NCBI RefSeq assembly: GCF_023091745.1
Contig: NC_068920.1
Coordinates: 145,915,622 to 145,979,621 of the forward strand
Origin: Budorcas taxicolor
Taxonomy: Eukaryota > Chordata > Mammalia > Artiodactyla > Bovidae
Length of the DNA: 64,000 nt
Direction of reading: 5' to 3'
Shown here: positions 1-13,100 of the stretch, piece after piece
Numbering within the stretch: the stretch's first letter is position 1
How the letters are laid out: each line of letters begins with the position of its first letter
Notes under the pieces: model-generated
What the model was told of the DNA's origin: nothing
The model's input: only the letters and a program-made list of their open reading frames with translations
The model's database searches: none
Translations under genes and position numbers: made by a program

Positions 1-1135
1 GAAGTCAGGTAAGACCTCAAGAAAGAGATAGCATTTTAACCAAGTTTAAAGCTAAAAAAGCGTTTTGAGTAGCTGAGATGTAGGGAGGTTAGGTGAATGT
101 GGTGGGGAGGTAAATAGTGGAAGCAAAACTTTGGAATTTAAGCATACACTGGGAGCAGAGCAATATAGTCCAGTAGGTTTCAAACATGGTATGTATTGCT
201 GTATTATAACCATTTGGAGAATTTAATGGAACTGTTATTTTCTTGCCTGTAATACCTTCATCTAGTGCAGAGCCTGGCATAAGATCATTCAATAAATATT
301 GCTCAACTGGAACGAATGTTGGGTATAAGATTAGAAAATAGACTGGAGTTAGAGTGTGAGGGAAGCATAATGGAACAGATGATTGTTATGTATTGTGCTA
401 AGGGACTTTTTACTTTGACAGGAAGTGAGGAGCTGCTGAAAACTGTTAAGTAGTTAAATGAAATGTTAAAGACGTTTGAGAAACTTTTGATACTTCCATG
501 TTTGTAATGGTTGGGGTGATCAACTGTTATGGTTTGCCCGGGACCAAGAGGTTTCCAAGGATGTGCTATGGGACTTTCATGCTAAAATTAGGAAAATCAG
601 TGCAAACCAAGATGAGTTGTTCATCCTATTAAAGATAAGGTTCTGAAAACTGCTGTAATGCTGACAAAAGTGAAGACATCAGTACAGGAGAAATCCAGGC
701 ATGTTCATACACAGCAAGGAACGACCCAGTTAAGAGAGAAACTGACAGTTAAATAGAAGTGATGATTTATGTATTAAGACCAGGAGATCAGAGATGTTGT
801 ATTTGAAAAAGAGCAGAGATGTCTCCTTTCAGAATATTTCTAGAAAAGAAGAATAAAATAGGAACTCAAAATGAGGTGAAGAGGGGGAAGAATATGGTTC
901 TGTTTTGTGACTCCAGTCTCAACAGTGTTAAAGACTAAAACATTGGCTTAAGAGTGAGAAGCAAGAAATAGCATTTTTAATTATTGAAAATGGTATAAAC
1001 GTCAAGAGGGGGAAATAGTACTTCACTTAAAATATGTTGAAAGTGAAAAGAAAGAGAATTTAATTCTGAGGATAACTTGATATCAGAAAATGAGTTAAAA
1101 TGGCATGCAAAAGAATTTCCTGCCTTTCCTTCTAG
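1..1135 (+). other. ROCK2: ROCK2 intron (5' part outside window)
   Basis: A+T-rich intron sequence upstream of exon w1. It ends in the acceptor tttccttctag. I see no exon, RNA gene or clear repeat in it. Confidence 0.7.
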
Positions 1136-1196
1136 GTTACTAAGTGATTCTCCATCTTGTAAAGAAAATGACTCAATACAATCAAGGAAGAATGAA
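1136..1196 (+). CDS. ROCK2: ROCK2 exon w1
   Basis: Acceptor ccttctag and donor gtatgt. The first base completes a split codon. It encodes LLSDSPSCKENDSIQSRKNE (residues 421-440), the linker between the kinase extension and the coiled coil. Human ROCK2 has almost the same residues from memory. Ends in phase 0. Confidence 0.93.
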
Positions 1197-4100
1197 GTAT
1201 GTGTAAATTTTTACTACTCTACTTTAATCACATGTTCAAATACTTTAGTAATATCCATGTATTTTAAAAGTTCACGTTAGGGAACGCGTGTAAGAATTAA
1301 AGATTTTAAAATTAAAAAAATAAAAAACTAATTAAAAAAATAAATAAAGCTCAACATTCAGAAAACAAAACAAAACAAAAAAGTTCACTTGATGTTACTT
1401 TCAGATGGCATTCCTTGTTGCAATCCAGTTCAGTATAACACTGAAGTGATTCATTTATTTGATGAGTATTATGGTATGAGATCCAGTGGCTAGTAAAAAG
1501 ATGAGTTACATGACTTTAGGCTTAGTTTCATTACAAAAGTGATAGAATATGTTTATAAACAGCTATATTTCCTACCAGTTAGAATATTTTGTAATCTTAG
1601 CACTATATATGAGTATAGATAGTAAGCTATAAGAATACAGAAATAGTGGATGGATTTAAATTTTGAGTATTTAGCAATGAATTGATATAAAGGATAATTT
1701 TATCAAGATGTTACTGTATTTTGTGACCTCCATACAAAGCTAAATCATGTAGACACATAAATAAGGATGCTAAATATTTTTCTCTTCAAAACTTATAGAA
1801 ACTAAAAAATTGAGTAATTTTGATACAATTTGTGTTTTAGGAATTTAACAAAGCATAGCAAGCATTTTAATTTTTTGTTTTTGTTTTGTTTTAAATAGGA
1901 GAGTCAAGAGGTATGTTGATGTCAAATATGTTGAAAAACAGGAAAATCTCATCACTCTAGCGATGTTTTGATATAACCATATTCTACCTAGTATTTGGAG
2001 TACTACACCTACCCAAGAGAGAAGTTCCCAACCTTTTTTTCTGCCAAGTATTCTTTTCATTATTGCTCCTATGGATCTGTTGTTCAAAATATATATTATG
2101 TACTTTTCTTGGTTTTGTTTATTAAGGATGTGTAACTAGCAGCAAGAATTTTTGATTAACATGTGATAACTAATCAGCATGTGATCAAGTTATATGAATG
2201 TAGTAGCAGCCAAAAGCTGTTGAACTTGATGAATTCATTGGCCTATATTTCCTTACTAGGGAAATATACAGTTTTTCTTAAGATACATGAAATATTTAAG
2301 AAATCATGGAGAACCTAATCACTAGAAAAAATAGTGGAAAAAACATTGTCCATGGAATCTAATAGGTCTTTGAGGGCACTGCCACTTATTAGCTGGCTGT
2401 CTTGGCCCAGTTGTTCACCTTTTTAGGATTTCTGTTTCTTTATTGAATAAATGTATTACTACCCATCTTTTTATGGCTTTTGTTAGGATTAAAGACACAA
2501 TAAATGTAAAGTGCATAGCATTATACCTAAAATACAAAAGTAACTCAAAAAGTTAAATCCTTTAGAAAGGCAATAATGCTCCCCAAATAGATTATTTAGT
2601 ACTTTCTATAATTTTAGTTTTTTTAAAGACTGATAAATTTGGTCTATAAGAAGATTTAAAGAATGGCAAGATGACTTGTAATTAATTAGCCATCATTAAT
2701 CCAAAAGAGTTATTGATGATCAAACTTTTCACAGTATTGTGCCTAGCACAGTATAGGAAATTATAAAGAGGTTGTGTGTGTGTGTGTGTGCACGCCTTTT
2801 TTTGAGGTAAAATTGATCAGTCGCATAGTCATGTCCAACTCTTTGTGACCCCATGAACCGAAGCATACCAGGCTTTCCTGTCCAGTACCAACTCCTGGAG
2901 CTTGCTCAAACTCGTGTCCATCAAGTTGGTGATGCCATCCAACCATCTCATCCTCTGTCATCCCCTTCTCCTCCTGCCTTCAGTCTTTCCCAGCATCAGG
3001 GTCTTTTCCAATGAGTCAGCTCTTTGCATCAGGTGCCCAAAGGATTGGAGTTGCAGCTTTAGCATCAGTCCTTCCAGTGAACACCCAGGAGTGATCTCCT
3101 TTAGGATAGACTGGTTGGATCTCCTTGCAGGACAAGGACTCTCAAGAGTCTTCTCCAACACCACAGTTCAAAAGCATCAGTTCTTCAGCACTTAGCTTTC
3201 TTTATAGTCCAACTCTCACATCCACACATGACTACTGGAAAAACCATAGCTTTGACTAGACTAACCTTTGTTGGCAAAGTAATGTCTCTGCTTTTTACTA
3301 TGCTGTCTAGGGTGATCATAGCTTTTCTGCCAAGGAGCAAGCATCGTTTAATTTCATAGCTACAGTCACCATCTGCAGTGATTTTGGAGCCCAAGAAAAT
3401 TAAGTCTGTCACTGTTTCCCCAATATTTGCCATGAAGTGATGGGACCGGATGCCATGATCTTAGTTTTTTGAATGTTGAGTTTTAAGCCAACTTTTTCAC
3501 TCTTCTCTTTCACTTTCATCAAGAAGCTCTTTAGTTCCTTTTCACTTTCTGCCATTAGGGTGATATCATCTGCATATCTGAGGTTAATGATATTTCTCCT
3601 GGAAATCTTGATTCCAGCTTGTGCTTCATCCAGCCCGGCATTTCACATGATGTACTCTGTATATAAGTAAAATAAGCAAGGTGACAATATACAGCCTTGA
3701 CATACTTCTTTCCCTATTTGGAACCAGTCTGTTGTTCCAAGTCCAGTCCTAACTGTTGCTTCTTGACCTGCATACAGATTTCTCAGGAGGCAGGTCAGGT
3801 GGTCTGATATTCCCATCTCTTTAAGACTTTTCTACAAACAAACTGACTGATCCACACAGTCAAAGGCTTTGGCGAAGTCAATAAAGCAGAAGTAGATATT
3901 TTCCGGGAACTCTGTTGCTTTTTTGGTGATCCAACAGATGTTGGCAATTTGATCTCTGGTTCCTCTGCCTTTTTTAAATCCAGCTTGAACATCTGGAAGT
4001 TCATGGTTCATGTACTGTTCAAGCCTGGCTTGGAGAATTTTGAGCATTACTTTGCTAGCGTGTGAGATGAGTGCAGTGTGCAGTAGTTTGAACCTTCTTT

Positions 4101-7100
4101 GGGATTGGAATGAAAACTGACCTTTTCCAGTCCTGTGGCCACTGCTGAATTTCCCAAATTTGCTGGCGTATTGAATGCAGCGCTTTCACAGCATCATCTT
4201 TTAGGGTTTGAAATAGCCTAACTGGAATTCCATCACCTCCACTAGCTTTGTTTGTAGTGATGCTTCCTAAGGCCCACTTGACTTCACATTCCAGGATGTC
4301 TGTCTGGCTCTAGGTGAATGATCACACCATCATGGTTATCTGGGTCATGAAGATCTTTTTTGTACAGTTCTGAGTATTCTTGCCACCTCTTCTTAATATC
4401 TTCTGCTTCTGTTAAGTCTATACCATTTCTGTCCTTTATTGTGCCCATCTTTGCATGAAATGTTCCCTTGGAATCTCTGATTTTCTTGAAGAGATCTCGT
4501 CTTTCCCATTCTGTTGTTTTCCTCTGTTTGCATTGATCACTTAGGAAGGCTTTCTTGTCTCTCCTTGCTCTTCTTTGGAAGTCTACATTTAGATGGATAT
4601 ATCTTTCCTTGCCTTTCACTTTTGATACTGATATGTAACATTTTGAAATTGATATGTAACGTTGTATAAGTTTCAAGTATACAACATGATGATTTTACTT
4701 CTGTGCTCATTGCAAAGTGATCATTAAGAGTGTAATAATCAACCATCACCATACACTTGACCCCATTCACTCATTTCATCTACCCCAGCCTCCTTTCCTC
4801 TGGTAATGACCAGTCTGTTCTGTCTTTTGAGTTTGTTTTTGTTTATTTTTTCCCTTTTTTTGGTTTGTTTCCATATGAGTGATACCATATGATTTTTGTC
4901 TTTCACTTTCTGACTTGCATTCTAATACCCTCAAGGTTCATCCATGTTGCAAATAGCTAGATTTCACTCCCCCCACCCTTTTTTTTAAATGGCTGAGTGG
5001 TTCCCAGTCTGTGTATATATATATATATATATCACGTCTTATTCATCCATTTATCTTCCAGTGGATACTTAGGTTGTTTCTATATCTTGGGTGCATATAT
5101 CTTTTTGAATTAGTGTTTTCATATTCTTCAGATAAAAACCCATAAGTGGAATAGCTGGATTATATGGTAATTCTGTCCTTAACTTTTGAAGAATCTTTGT
5201 ATTGTTTTCCATACTGGCCTCACCAGTTTACATTCCCATCAACAGTGCATGAAGGTTCCCTTTTCTCTACATGCTCTCCAGTATTTGATATTTTTGTCTT
5301 TTTGATGATAGCCATTCTAACAGGTGTAAGGTGATACTTCATTGTGATTTTCATTCATTTCCCTAATAATTAATGATGTTGAATGTATTTTCTTAGATCT
5401 CTTGGCTATCTGCATGCTTTCTTTGGGAAAATTGAAAGAAATTTTATTCTTATTTCTAAGAAAAGTAATATATTTTTGAGCATATTCAGTCAAATATTCC
5501 AAATATTTGTTTCAGATGTAGACCTTTTATCTTTATCTCTTTAGCACAAATGGTAACAATATTTTCATATAAATCTACAAAAGAAAAGTAGAGGATATCA
5601 ATTTAAAAAAAATTTATTTATAATGAGTAAGAAACTTGCTATGATAGAAGAATTCTGCGAAGATTGGAGCTTCTCATTCTTATGTTTACATAATGTGTTC
5701 ATATATACACACATGTGCTGTGATATAAAGCAAGAGATGGAGGATTTTTTCTGTCAGTAAAAATCACATTAAGAAGGTACAAATGCTGTACCTATATTAA
5801 AGTCAAAAGACAAGAGAAGAAAATTATCATTGTTTTCTTTAAGCCTCTTGCCTTTTAAATGTGATCACACTTTATAATTATAGTTTTTAATTTTCTGACA
5901 GATTCAGAAAAAACTGTACACATTAGAAGAACACCTTAGCACTGAGATTCAAGCCAAAGAGGAACTAGAACAGAAGTGCAGGTATGTTCTTTGGATAATT
6001 AAATGTTATATTTTAAAATGTAAATTTAAACATTTTACTAAAAAGAGCTACAAAGTAATTCTATGATTATTTTACAATTTATGGTAAATGTCTTTATTGT
6101 AAGAATTATTTTATTTACTGTTGCCTTTGAAATTCTTCAGATCTGTTAATACTCGCTTAGAGAAAGTGGCAAAGGAGTTAGAAGAAGAGGTAAAGTTTCT
6201 CTATGCTTTTATTTACATTTTTGTTCATAAAAAGTTTTGATGCCTGACTTACCTATAGAGTTCACTCAGTACCATATTAATACAAATCTTGTTATATAGT
6301 AAAATATATGTTGTAGCATTGGTGAGGACTGAGACTATAGAGTAAACCATGATAATAGGCTTCATTTTGTTACTTTTTTGCAAATGAATTAATTTAGTAT
6401 GTGTAGATATTTCAAGGAAAAATAATTTCAGTCATATTAATGACATGGCTTAAAAATAGAAATTGACAATTTTTTTTTATTATTCAGACCTGTAGTTTAT
6501 ATTAAGTAAAGGTGTTCAAAGGTGATGAAATGTTACAGAAATTTTGGCTCACAATAGCAAACAAAATACTTACGTTCTTCATTATTTAAGAATAATATGC
6601 TATTTTTAAAATATGGAAACCATTTGTAATTTTAACAAAATGGCTTTTGTTAGTTATTAGCTTTTTTAAAGGTCTCTTCTGTTTGATGTAACTGAAGTAT
6701 TTTTTATTTTCATTTGATTTTTATACATACTTTCCTTTGATAATAACTTCAAGCATTATTTCAGATTACCTTAAGGAAAAATGTGGAATCAACATTAAGA
6801 CAATTAGAAAGAGAAAAAGCACTTCTTCAGCACAAAAATGCAGAATATCAGCGGAAAGCTGATCATGAAGCAGACAAGAAGCGAAATTTGGAGAATGATG
6901 GTTTGTAGTTTAGAATACTAAATAGTTACTAAGAATAAAAGTTTGTATGTGTGTGTTGTGTTGAAGCTTACTACTTAAATGCTTTTTATCATAGTTAACA
7001 GTTTAAAAGATCAGCTTGAAGATTTGAAAAAAAGAAATCAGAACTCTCAGATATCCACTGAGAAAGTGAATCAACTCCAGAGACAAGTAGGTTGATCCCA

Positions 7101-10100
7101 ATTTATTTACAATAAGGATTTTGAATTTTATTTATGACTGTTAGCATTTCTTTGAATTGGTAATGTTACAAAAGGGAAATCATTAAAAAGATATTTTTAG
7201 GGTTTTGCTTATTTTAAATAGTTTGCAGTGGGGTAATAAAGTATTTTTATCATATATAGCTGTGTTTATTTGTTTGTTTTTTGTTTGGTTTTGAATGGAA
7301 TAACAGCTGGATGAAACCAATGCTTTGCTGCGAACAGAATCTGATACTGCAGCCCGGTTAAGGAAAACACAGGCAGAAAGTTCAAAACAGATTCAGCAAT
7401 TGGAATCTAACAATAGAGATCTACAAGACAAAAATTGCCTGCTGGAGACCGCCAAGTTAAAACTTGAAAAGGAATTTATCAATCTTCAGTCAGTTCTAGA
7501 ATCTGAAAGGAGGGACCGAACCCATGGATCAGAGATTATTAATGATTTACAAGGTATTAAAGTAAAGTGGAGATTGCACTTAAGTTCATCTTAAAGATCT
7601 GTGATTTAGAGATAACCTTAGATAGTGGATAATGTGCTGGAGTAGTAGGTGTATGGATATACTACTCTGTTCTATAAAGTTAGGGTGTTAGATACACTGT
7701 TATAAAATTTTATGAATGAAGGATTTACTTTCAAATAGTTTGAAGTATTTTAAGTAACAAGCCACTTCTGAAAGCAGTAGATTGGATTCCAGTTGAATTA
7801 ACTCTGAAGCACTATACCAACAATTATAAAATTTCTGCTCATAAATAACAGCTTTAAGGTATGAGGTGAATTCTGAATTTTTTACTCTAAATTTAATTTG
7901 TATTATATATGAATTTATTGTTTTTTAAAATGTTGCAATTTTAGGTAGAATATCTGGCCTAGAAGAAGATGTCAAGAATGGTAAAATCTTACTAGCAAAA
8001 GTAGAGCTGGAGAAGAGACAACTACAGGAGAGATTTACTGATTTGGAAAAGGTAAAACATGTTAAGTTTTATATTTGTGTAAGAAGATGGCTGTAGAGTT
8101 TTGAGTTGAAAAACTTATTCTAAAATAAGGAAAATGAGTAACTGAGATATTTCCAGCACTCATGTACTTTCTTATATTGTTACATACATTGAGGATACTT
8201 TAAGGCTTACCATAACACCACACAAGCAGCCCTTAGCATATCAGTTGCTTATGAAGGGAGAACTCTCCTAGGGTGTGTTATGACGATGCTTCTCCCTAGA
8301 CATCCCAGGAAAACTCAAATTTTTATGTACATTGTATCTTCAAAATGGTGTAAAATTATCATGACTTTTCATGTAGAAGTTTACCAAGAAGTGCTATAAG
8401 CAGGGATAATTTCTAAGCTCTGTGTAGATAATATTTTGTTTTCATTCATTTAAGTATTTAGTGTATCATATGTGTTAGAAATATCAGGATGCAGTTCTTG
8501 CCCTTAACAACCTCGCATCTAGTAGGTAATTTCTAAAGTAAACTACACATAATTCTAATGCAGTGTGGTGGACTGCAAGGAGATCCAACCAGTCCATTCT
8601 AAAGGAGATCAGTCCTGGGTGTTCTTTGGAAGGACTGATGCTGAAGCTGAAACTCCAGTACTTTGGCCATCTGATGTGAAGAGCTGACTCATTGGAAAAG
8701 ACTCTGATGCTGGGAGGGATTGGGGGCAGGAGGAGAAGGGGACGACAGAGGATGAGATGGCTGGATGGCATCACGGACTCGATGGACCTGAGTCTGAGTG
8801 AATTCTGGGAGTTGGTGATGGACAGGGAGGCCTGGCGTGCTGCGATTCATGGGGTCGCAAAGAGTCGGACACGACTGAGCGACTGAACTGACTGAAGTAG
8901 AATGATAGAGATACAGGCAGGGTATCTTGGGTACACAGAATGAATCCCTAATCTGACAAGGCAGCATTGGCTGATAAAGTAAAGGTGCGTTATGACCTGG
9001 GGAGGACATCATGAGCGAAGGCACAGAGGATAGAAAATAAAAAAGTCATAGTTTAGAAATAAAGAGTAAAGGTCAAGAAATTTTAATCTTTTAAGGGGAA
9101 GACAGTGAATATTTTAAAAGTTGCAGGCCATATGGTCTCTACTTCAGTAAAGGAAATGGGCATGGCTATGATCTAATGAAATTTTACAAAAACAGACATC
9201 AGGCTAAAATTGGCCATGCAAAATGTTGACTACTCTATTAAGAAACTTAGTTGCTCTAAGAAATGGACTAACCACTGAAGGGCTTTTAAGTTGGGTGATT
9301 TTATTAGTGATTCATTTAAGACACATTATTATGTACCATGTGAAAACTAGGTTTGAGGAAGATTAATAGGTAGGTAGATTAATCAGAGGCTTTTTCAGAT
9401 AAAGTAACTCAGATAATGGAGACTTAACTAGTACAGTAGTTCAAAGGATGGAAAATAGGAATGAATCAGAAATATTTGAAGGAGGAGTATTTGGGAACAC
9501 TTAGTGATTGATTAAATGTAGCATGTGAATAGTACTTAAGAGTGAGTTTTGAGTTCCTAGTTTGTGACAAAAATCTATAGTGGTGCCTTTAATTAATAAA
9601 GAATAAAGGAGAAATAGAGAAGACAGTGATAAATCCATTTTAGTCTTGAGGTGCTGGTGAGACAACCAAATTAGGTTGTCTACAGAGAAGTAAGCTATCT
9701 ATGGTAGTAGCAGCTAGAAATATTTGATCATCATTGATATTGAAGTAGCTCAAACTATGCAAATGAAAGAACCCATCTGGAAAGAGATTGCTTAGACCTG
9801 TGGTTTTTCAAAGCAGAGTAAACTACTTTGTTGATAGATTGTGTAGTTTGAAAAAAATTATTTTCATTATTGAAAAAAAGGTCTATATTTATGATATAAA
9901 CTATAGGAAACAAAGAATTAGAAAATCTCTTGAGGATATATAGAAAATTAACTTCTATTAATGGTTCTCAACTTAAAACATGTTTTCCATGTGGAAAATA
10001 AAGATGAGTAGTAGAGGATCCTGAGTTTTATTTCCCCCCGCCCAAAGGTCTAGCAAAGGAAAATGTTCAGTTCAGTTCAGTCGCTCAGTCGTGTCTGACT

Positions 10101-13100
10101 CTTTGCGACCCCCATGAATCGCAGCACGCCAGGCCTCCCTGTCCATCACCATCTCCCGGAGTTCACTCAGACTCACGTCCATCGAGTCTGTGATGCCATC
10201 CAGCCATCTCATCCTCTGTCGTCCCCTTCCCCTCCTGCCTCCAATCCCTTCCAGCATCAGAGTCTTTTCCAATGAGTCAACTCTTCGCATGAGGTGGCCA
10301 AAGTACTGAAGTTTCAGCTTTAGCATCATTCCTTCCAAAGAAATTCCAAGGCTGATCTCCTTCAGAGTGGACTGGTTGGATCTCCTTGCAGTCCAAGGGA
10401 CTTTCAAGTGTCTTCTCCAACACCACAGTTCAAAAGCATAAATTCTTCGGTGCTCAGCTTTCTTCACAGTCCAACTCTCACATCCATACATGACCACAGG
10501 AAAAACCATAGCCCTGACTAGACGGACCTTAGTCGGCAAAGTAATAGGTATGGTTTAAAAGTTTGAGAAATAATACAGAGGAGGAGAAGCATTATGGCTA
10601 AAGAATGCTACCTACAGAGAATACCCAATATTTAAGAGGTGGCTGGGAGAAAACTTCACACACAGCAGAAAAGATGAGAGAAGGGTGGGGAAAGCCAAGT
10701 GAGGTTAAGTATATCAAGGAAGTAGTTTCAAGGGCAACAGTGAGTTCAAATGAAAAATGATTGAAAGGGTTGTTGAATTTGATAATTGAGGTATCATACG
10801 TTCATCACTTTATTGAGTTCAAGTAATCACAGTGAAGATCTCGAAACAGTAGTGGAAATATGGGCGATAAGTACATTGGGAAGCAAACAGGTGGAACAGC
10901 ACATAGGGTACTTTCACAAGATTGGAGGGAACATGTTAAACATTGTTAGTAAACCTGTAAAGAAATTTTTGAAATTGTGAGCCAGTCTGTTTGGTTGATG
11001 GCTGCCATTTAAATCTTTAATAGGAAAAGAACAACATGGAAATAGATATGACGTACCAACTAAAAGTTATACAGCAAAGTTTAGAACAAGAAGAAACTGA
11101 ACATAAGGCTACAAAAGCACGGCTTGCAGACAAAAACAAAATTTATGAATCCATTGAAGAAGCCAAATCAGAAGCCATGAAAGGTATGCATTTTCATAAG
11201 AGGATTTTCAGCAATATTTTACAGAATTGATTCTGTATTCAATTCTGATTTTGGAAAATATTTTTTAAAACTATTAGGAAAGCTTTGCATATATATATTT
11301 ATGTGTGTGTGTATATATATATATATATATGTTTTTTTTTTTTTTTTTCTTTAAGGCCATGACCATTTCTAGGATAGTAAGGCTCAAATGCAAAATTGCT
11401 CAACCACATTTTTAGATCAGAGAGAAATGAATATTTCAGTGGTATCAATAGTGGCAGGCATATAGTGTGTAGTTCTAGATATATCTGTTCAGATTTTGGG
11501 GATATGCTCTTTTTATAATTAGTTTGACATTTCAGCAGCTCATGTTACGAAATTCTTTCCTAAAGTTGATTGAGTATTTTGAAATTTGGCATGATGAAGA
11601 TACTAGCTATATTTGGTCAGAGCCACAGAAAGCTGGTAAGTGTAGGGTAAGATAACAAAGTTGACTTTTCCACAAACCAAGCCTGTTATCTTGGAATTGT
11701 CTTTTAGGTTATATCTTGTTTTCCAAACTGACTGTTTATATATGATGGATTTGAAGTTCCAAAAGAAATCAGTAAAGTATTCTTGTCAAAGATTTGTAAA
11801 ACTCTTAAACAGAAATTTCATTTCATATTAAACCATAACATTTATTAATAACTTCGCAAAAAAACAGCCTTTTAATTATTGAGTGTAGTTAAAATTGGAG
11901 AGTTTTTTTTGGTCAAAAGCATTTTAGTTTAAGCCATTGATTTAAGATAATAAAAGATGAAATGAGTGCTATATTTAGAAAGACTTAGTAAGAAGAAAGT
12001 TAGTGGGACAAGACAAGAGTTGAATTTCTTTTGAGATCATAATTTAGGTGCTATAAATGCAAACATTTTTCACATTTGTAACACACATGTAATTACCACC
12101 CAAGACAAGATAGAGAATCTATATTTTCCTCATCTCAGTGAGTTCACTCATGCCTCTTTCTGTTCTCTAGACCCACATTCCAGTGATTAGTTTTTTAAAT
12201 GAGTACATTTGTTTATAAGTTGTTCTCAGAACTGTTGAAAATGAACCAATTTAGCGTAGTAACAACTGTCTTTTTTTTTTTCAAATTTCTTTTTACAACT
12301 CTAACATACAGATGACTTTCATATTTTGCATGATTGCACACAACTTAAATTTTGTAGATGGTACTCATATATGGTATAAAACCTTTGGTCTTTCTACTGC
12401 ATGTCATTGCTTCCTTTGAGTAAGAGTGTGGCTTACCAGTGAATTACTAGCTATGTGATCTTGTCTAGTTACTTACCCTTTTATGCCTAGTTTCCTGTAA
12501 AGGGACAGTTCCCGTATTTGGTTGTGAAAAACAGGTGCATTGATACATGAAAAGTGCCTAGAAATGCTACTGTTTTTAGTAATATATGAAAAATGTTTCT
12601 TTTTTCCATACTTTTGAAGCTAGTTCATTGAAAACTGAAAGTTCATAACGTTTAAATTTTACCTAATATAACTTTGCAGTAAGTGATAAAGGCAGGATTA
12701 TTTTGCTTTCATTAAAATGAATATAATATTACAGAGTGTGGTAGATTTTTACACCCTGCAAATATAACACTTAATTTTTAAGCATGAAATTGTTGATATT
12801 TCAGTTGTGTTAAGAGGAGTAATGAAAATGTTAAATTGGAAATTAAAAAAGTTTTTGAGGCAACATCATTTATTGCAGTTTTTATTAGCACTGTGTCATG
12901 TATTTGATATGCTTTTTTTGTTTGGTTCATGATTATGTCTATTTTTGTGGCAATAGAAATGGAGAAAAAGCTCTTGGAGGAAAGAACTTTAAAACAGAAA
13001 GTAGAGAACTTGTTGCTGGAGGCTGAGAAAAGATGCTCTATATTAGACTGTGACCTCAAACAGTCACAGCAGAAAATAAATGAACTCCTCAAACAGAAAG

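Larger units (their letters stand above)
1911..5901 (+). other. ROCK2: ROCK2 intron with MIR, BovB and L1 fragments
   Basis: A 4.0-kb intron. It holds a MIR-like stretch (about 2365-2540), a (TG)n run (about 2773-2791), an antisense BovB piece (2815-4620) and an antisense L1 3' region (about 4625-5420). The remainder is A+T-rich with nothing recognisable. Confidence 0.8.
8052..11023 (+). other. ROCK2: ROCK2 intron with opposed BovB tips
   Basis: A 3.0-kb intron containing a sense BovB 3' piece (8571-8897) and an antisense one (10062-10547). The other parts are A+T-rich, with no recognised exon. Confidence 0.8.
11184..12956 (+). other. ROCK2: ROCK2 intron
   Basis: A 1.8-kb A+T-rich intron. 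Besides the microsatellite and a MIR-like trace at about 12425-12520 (ctagctatgtgatcttgtct then gcctagtttcctgtaaag), nothing is recognisable. Confidence 0.7.
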
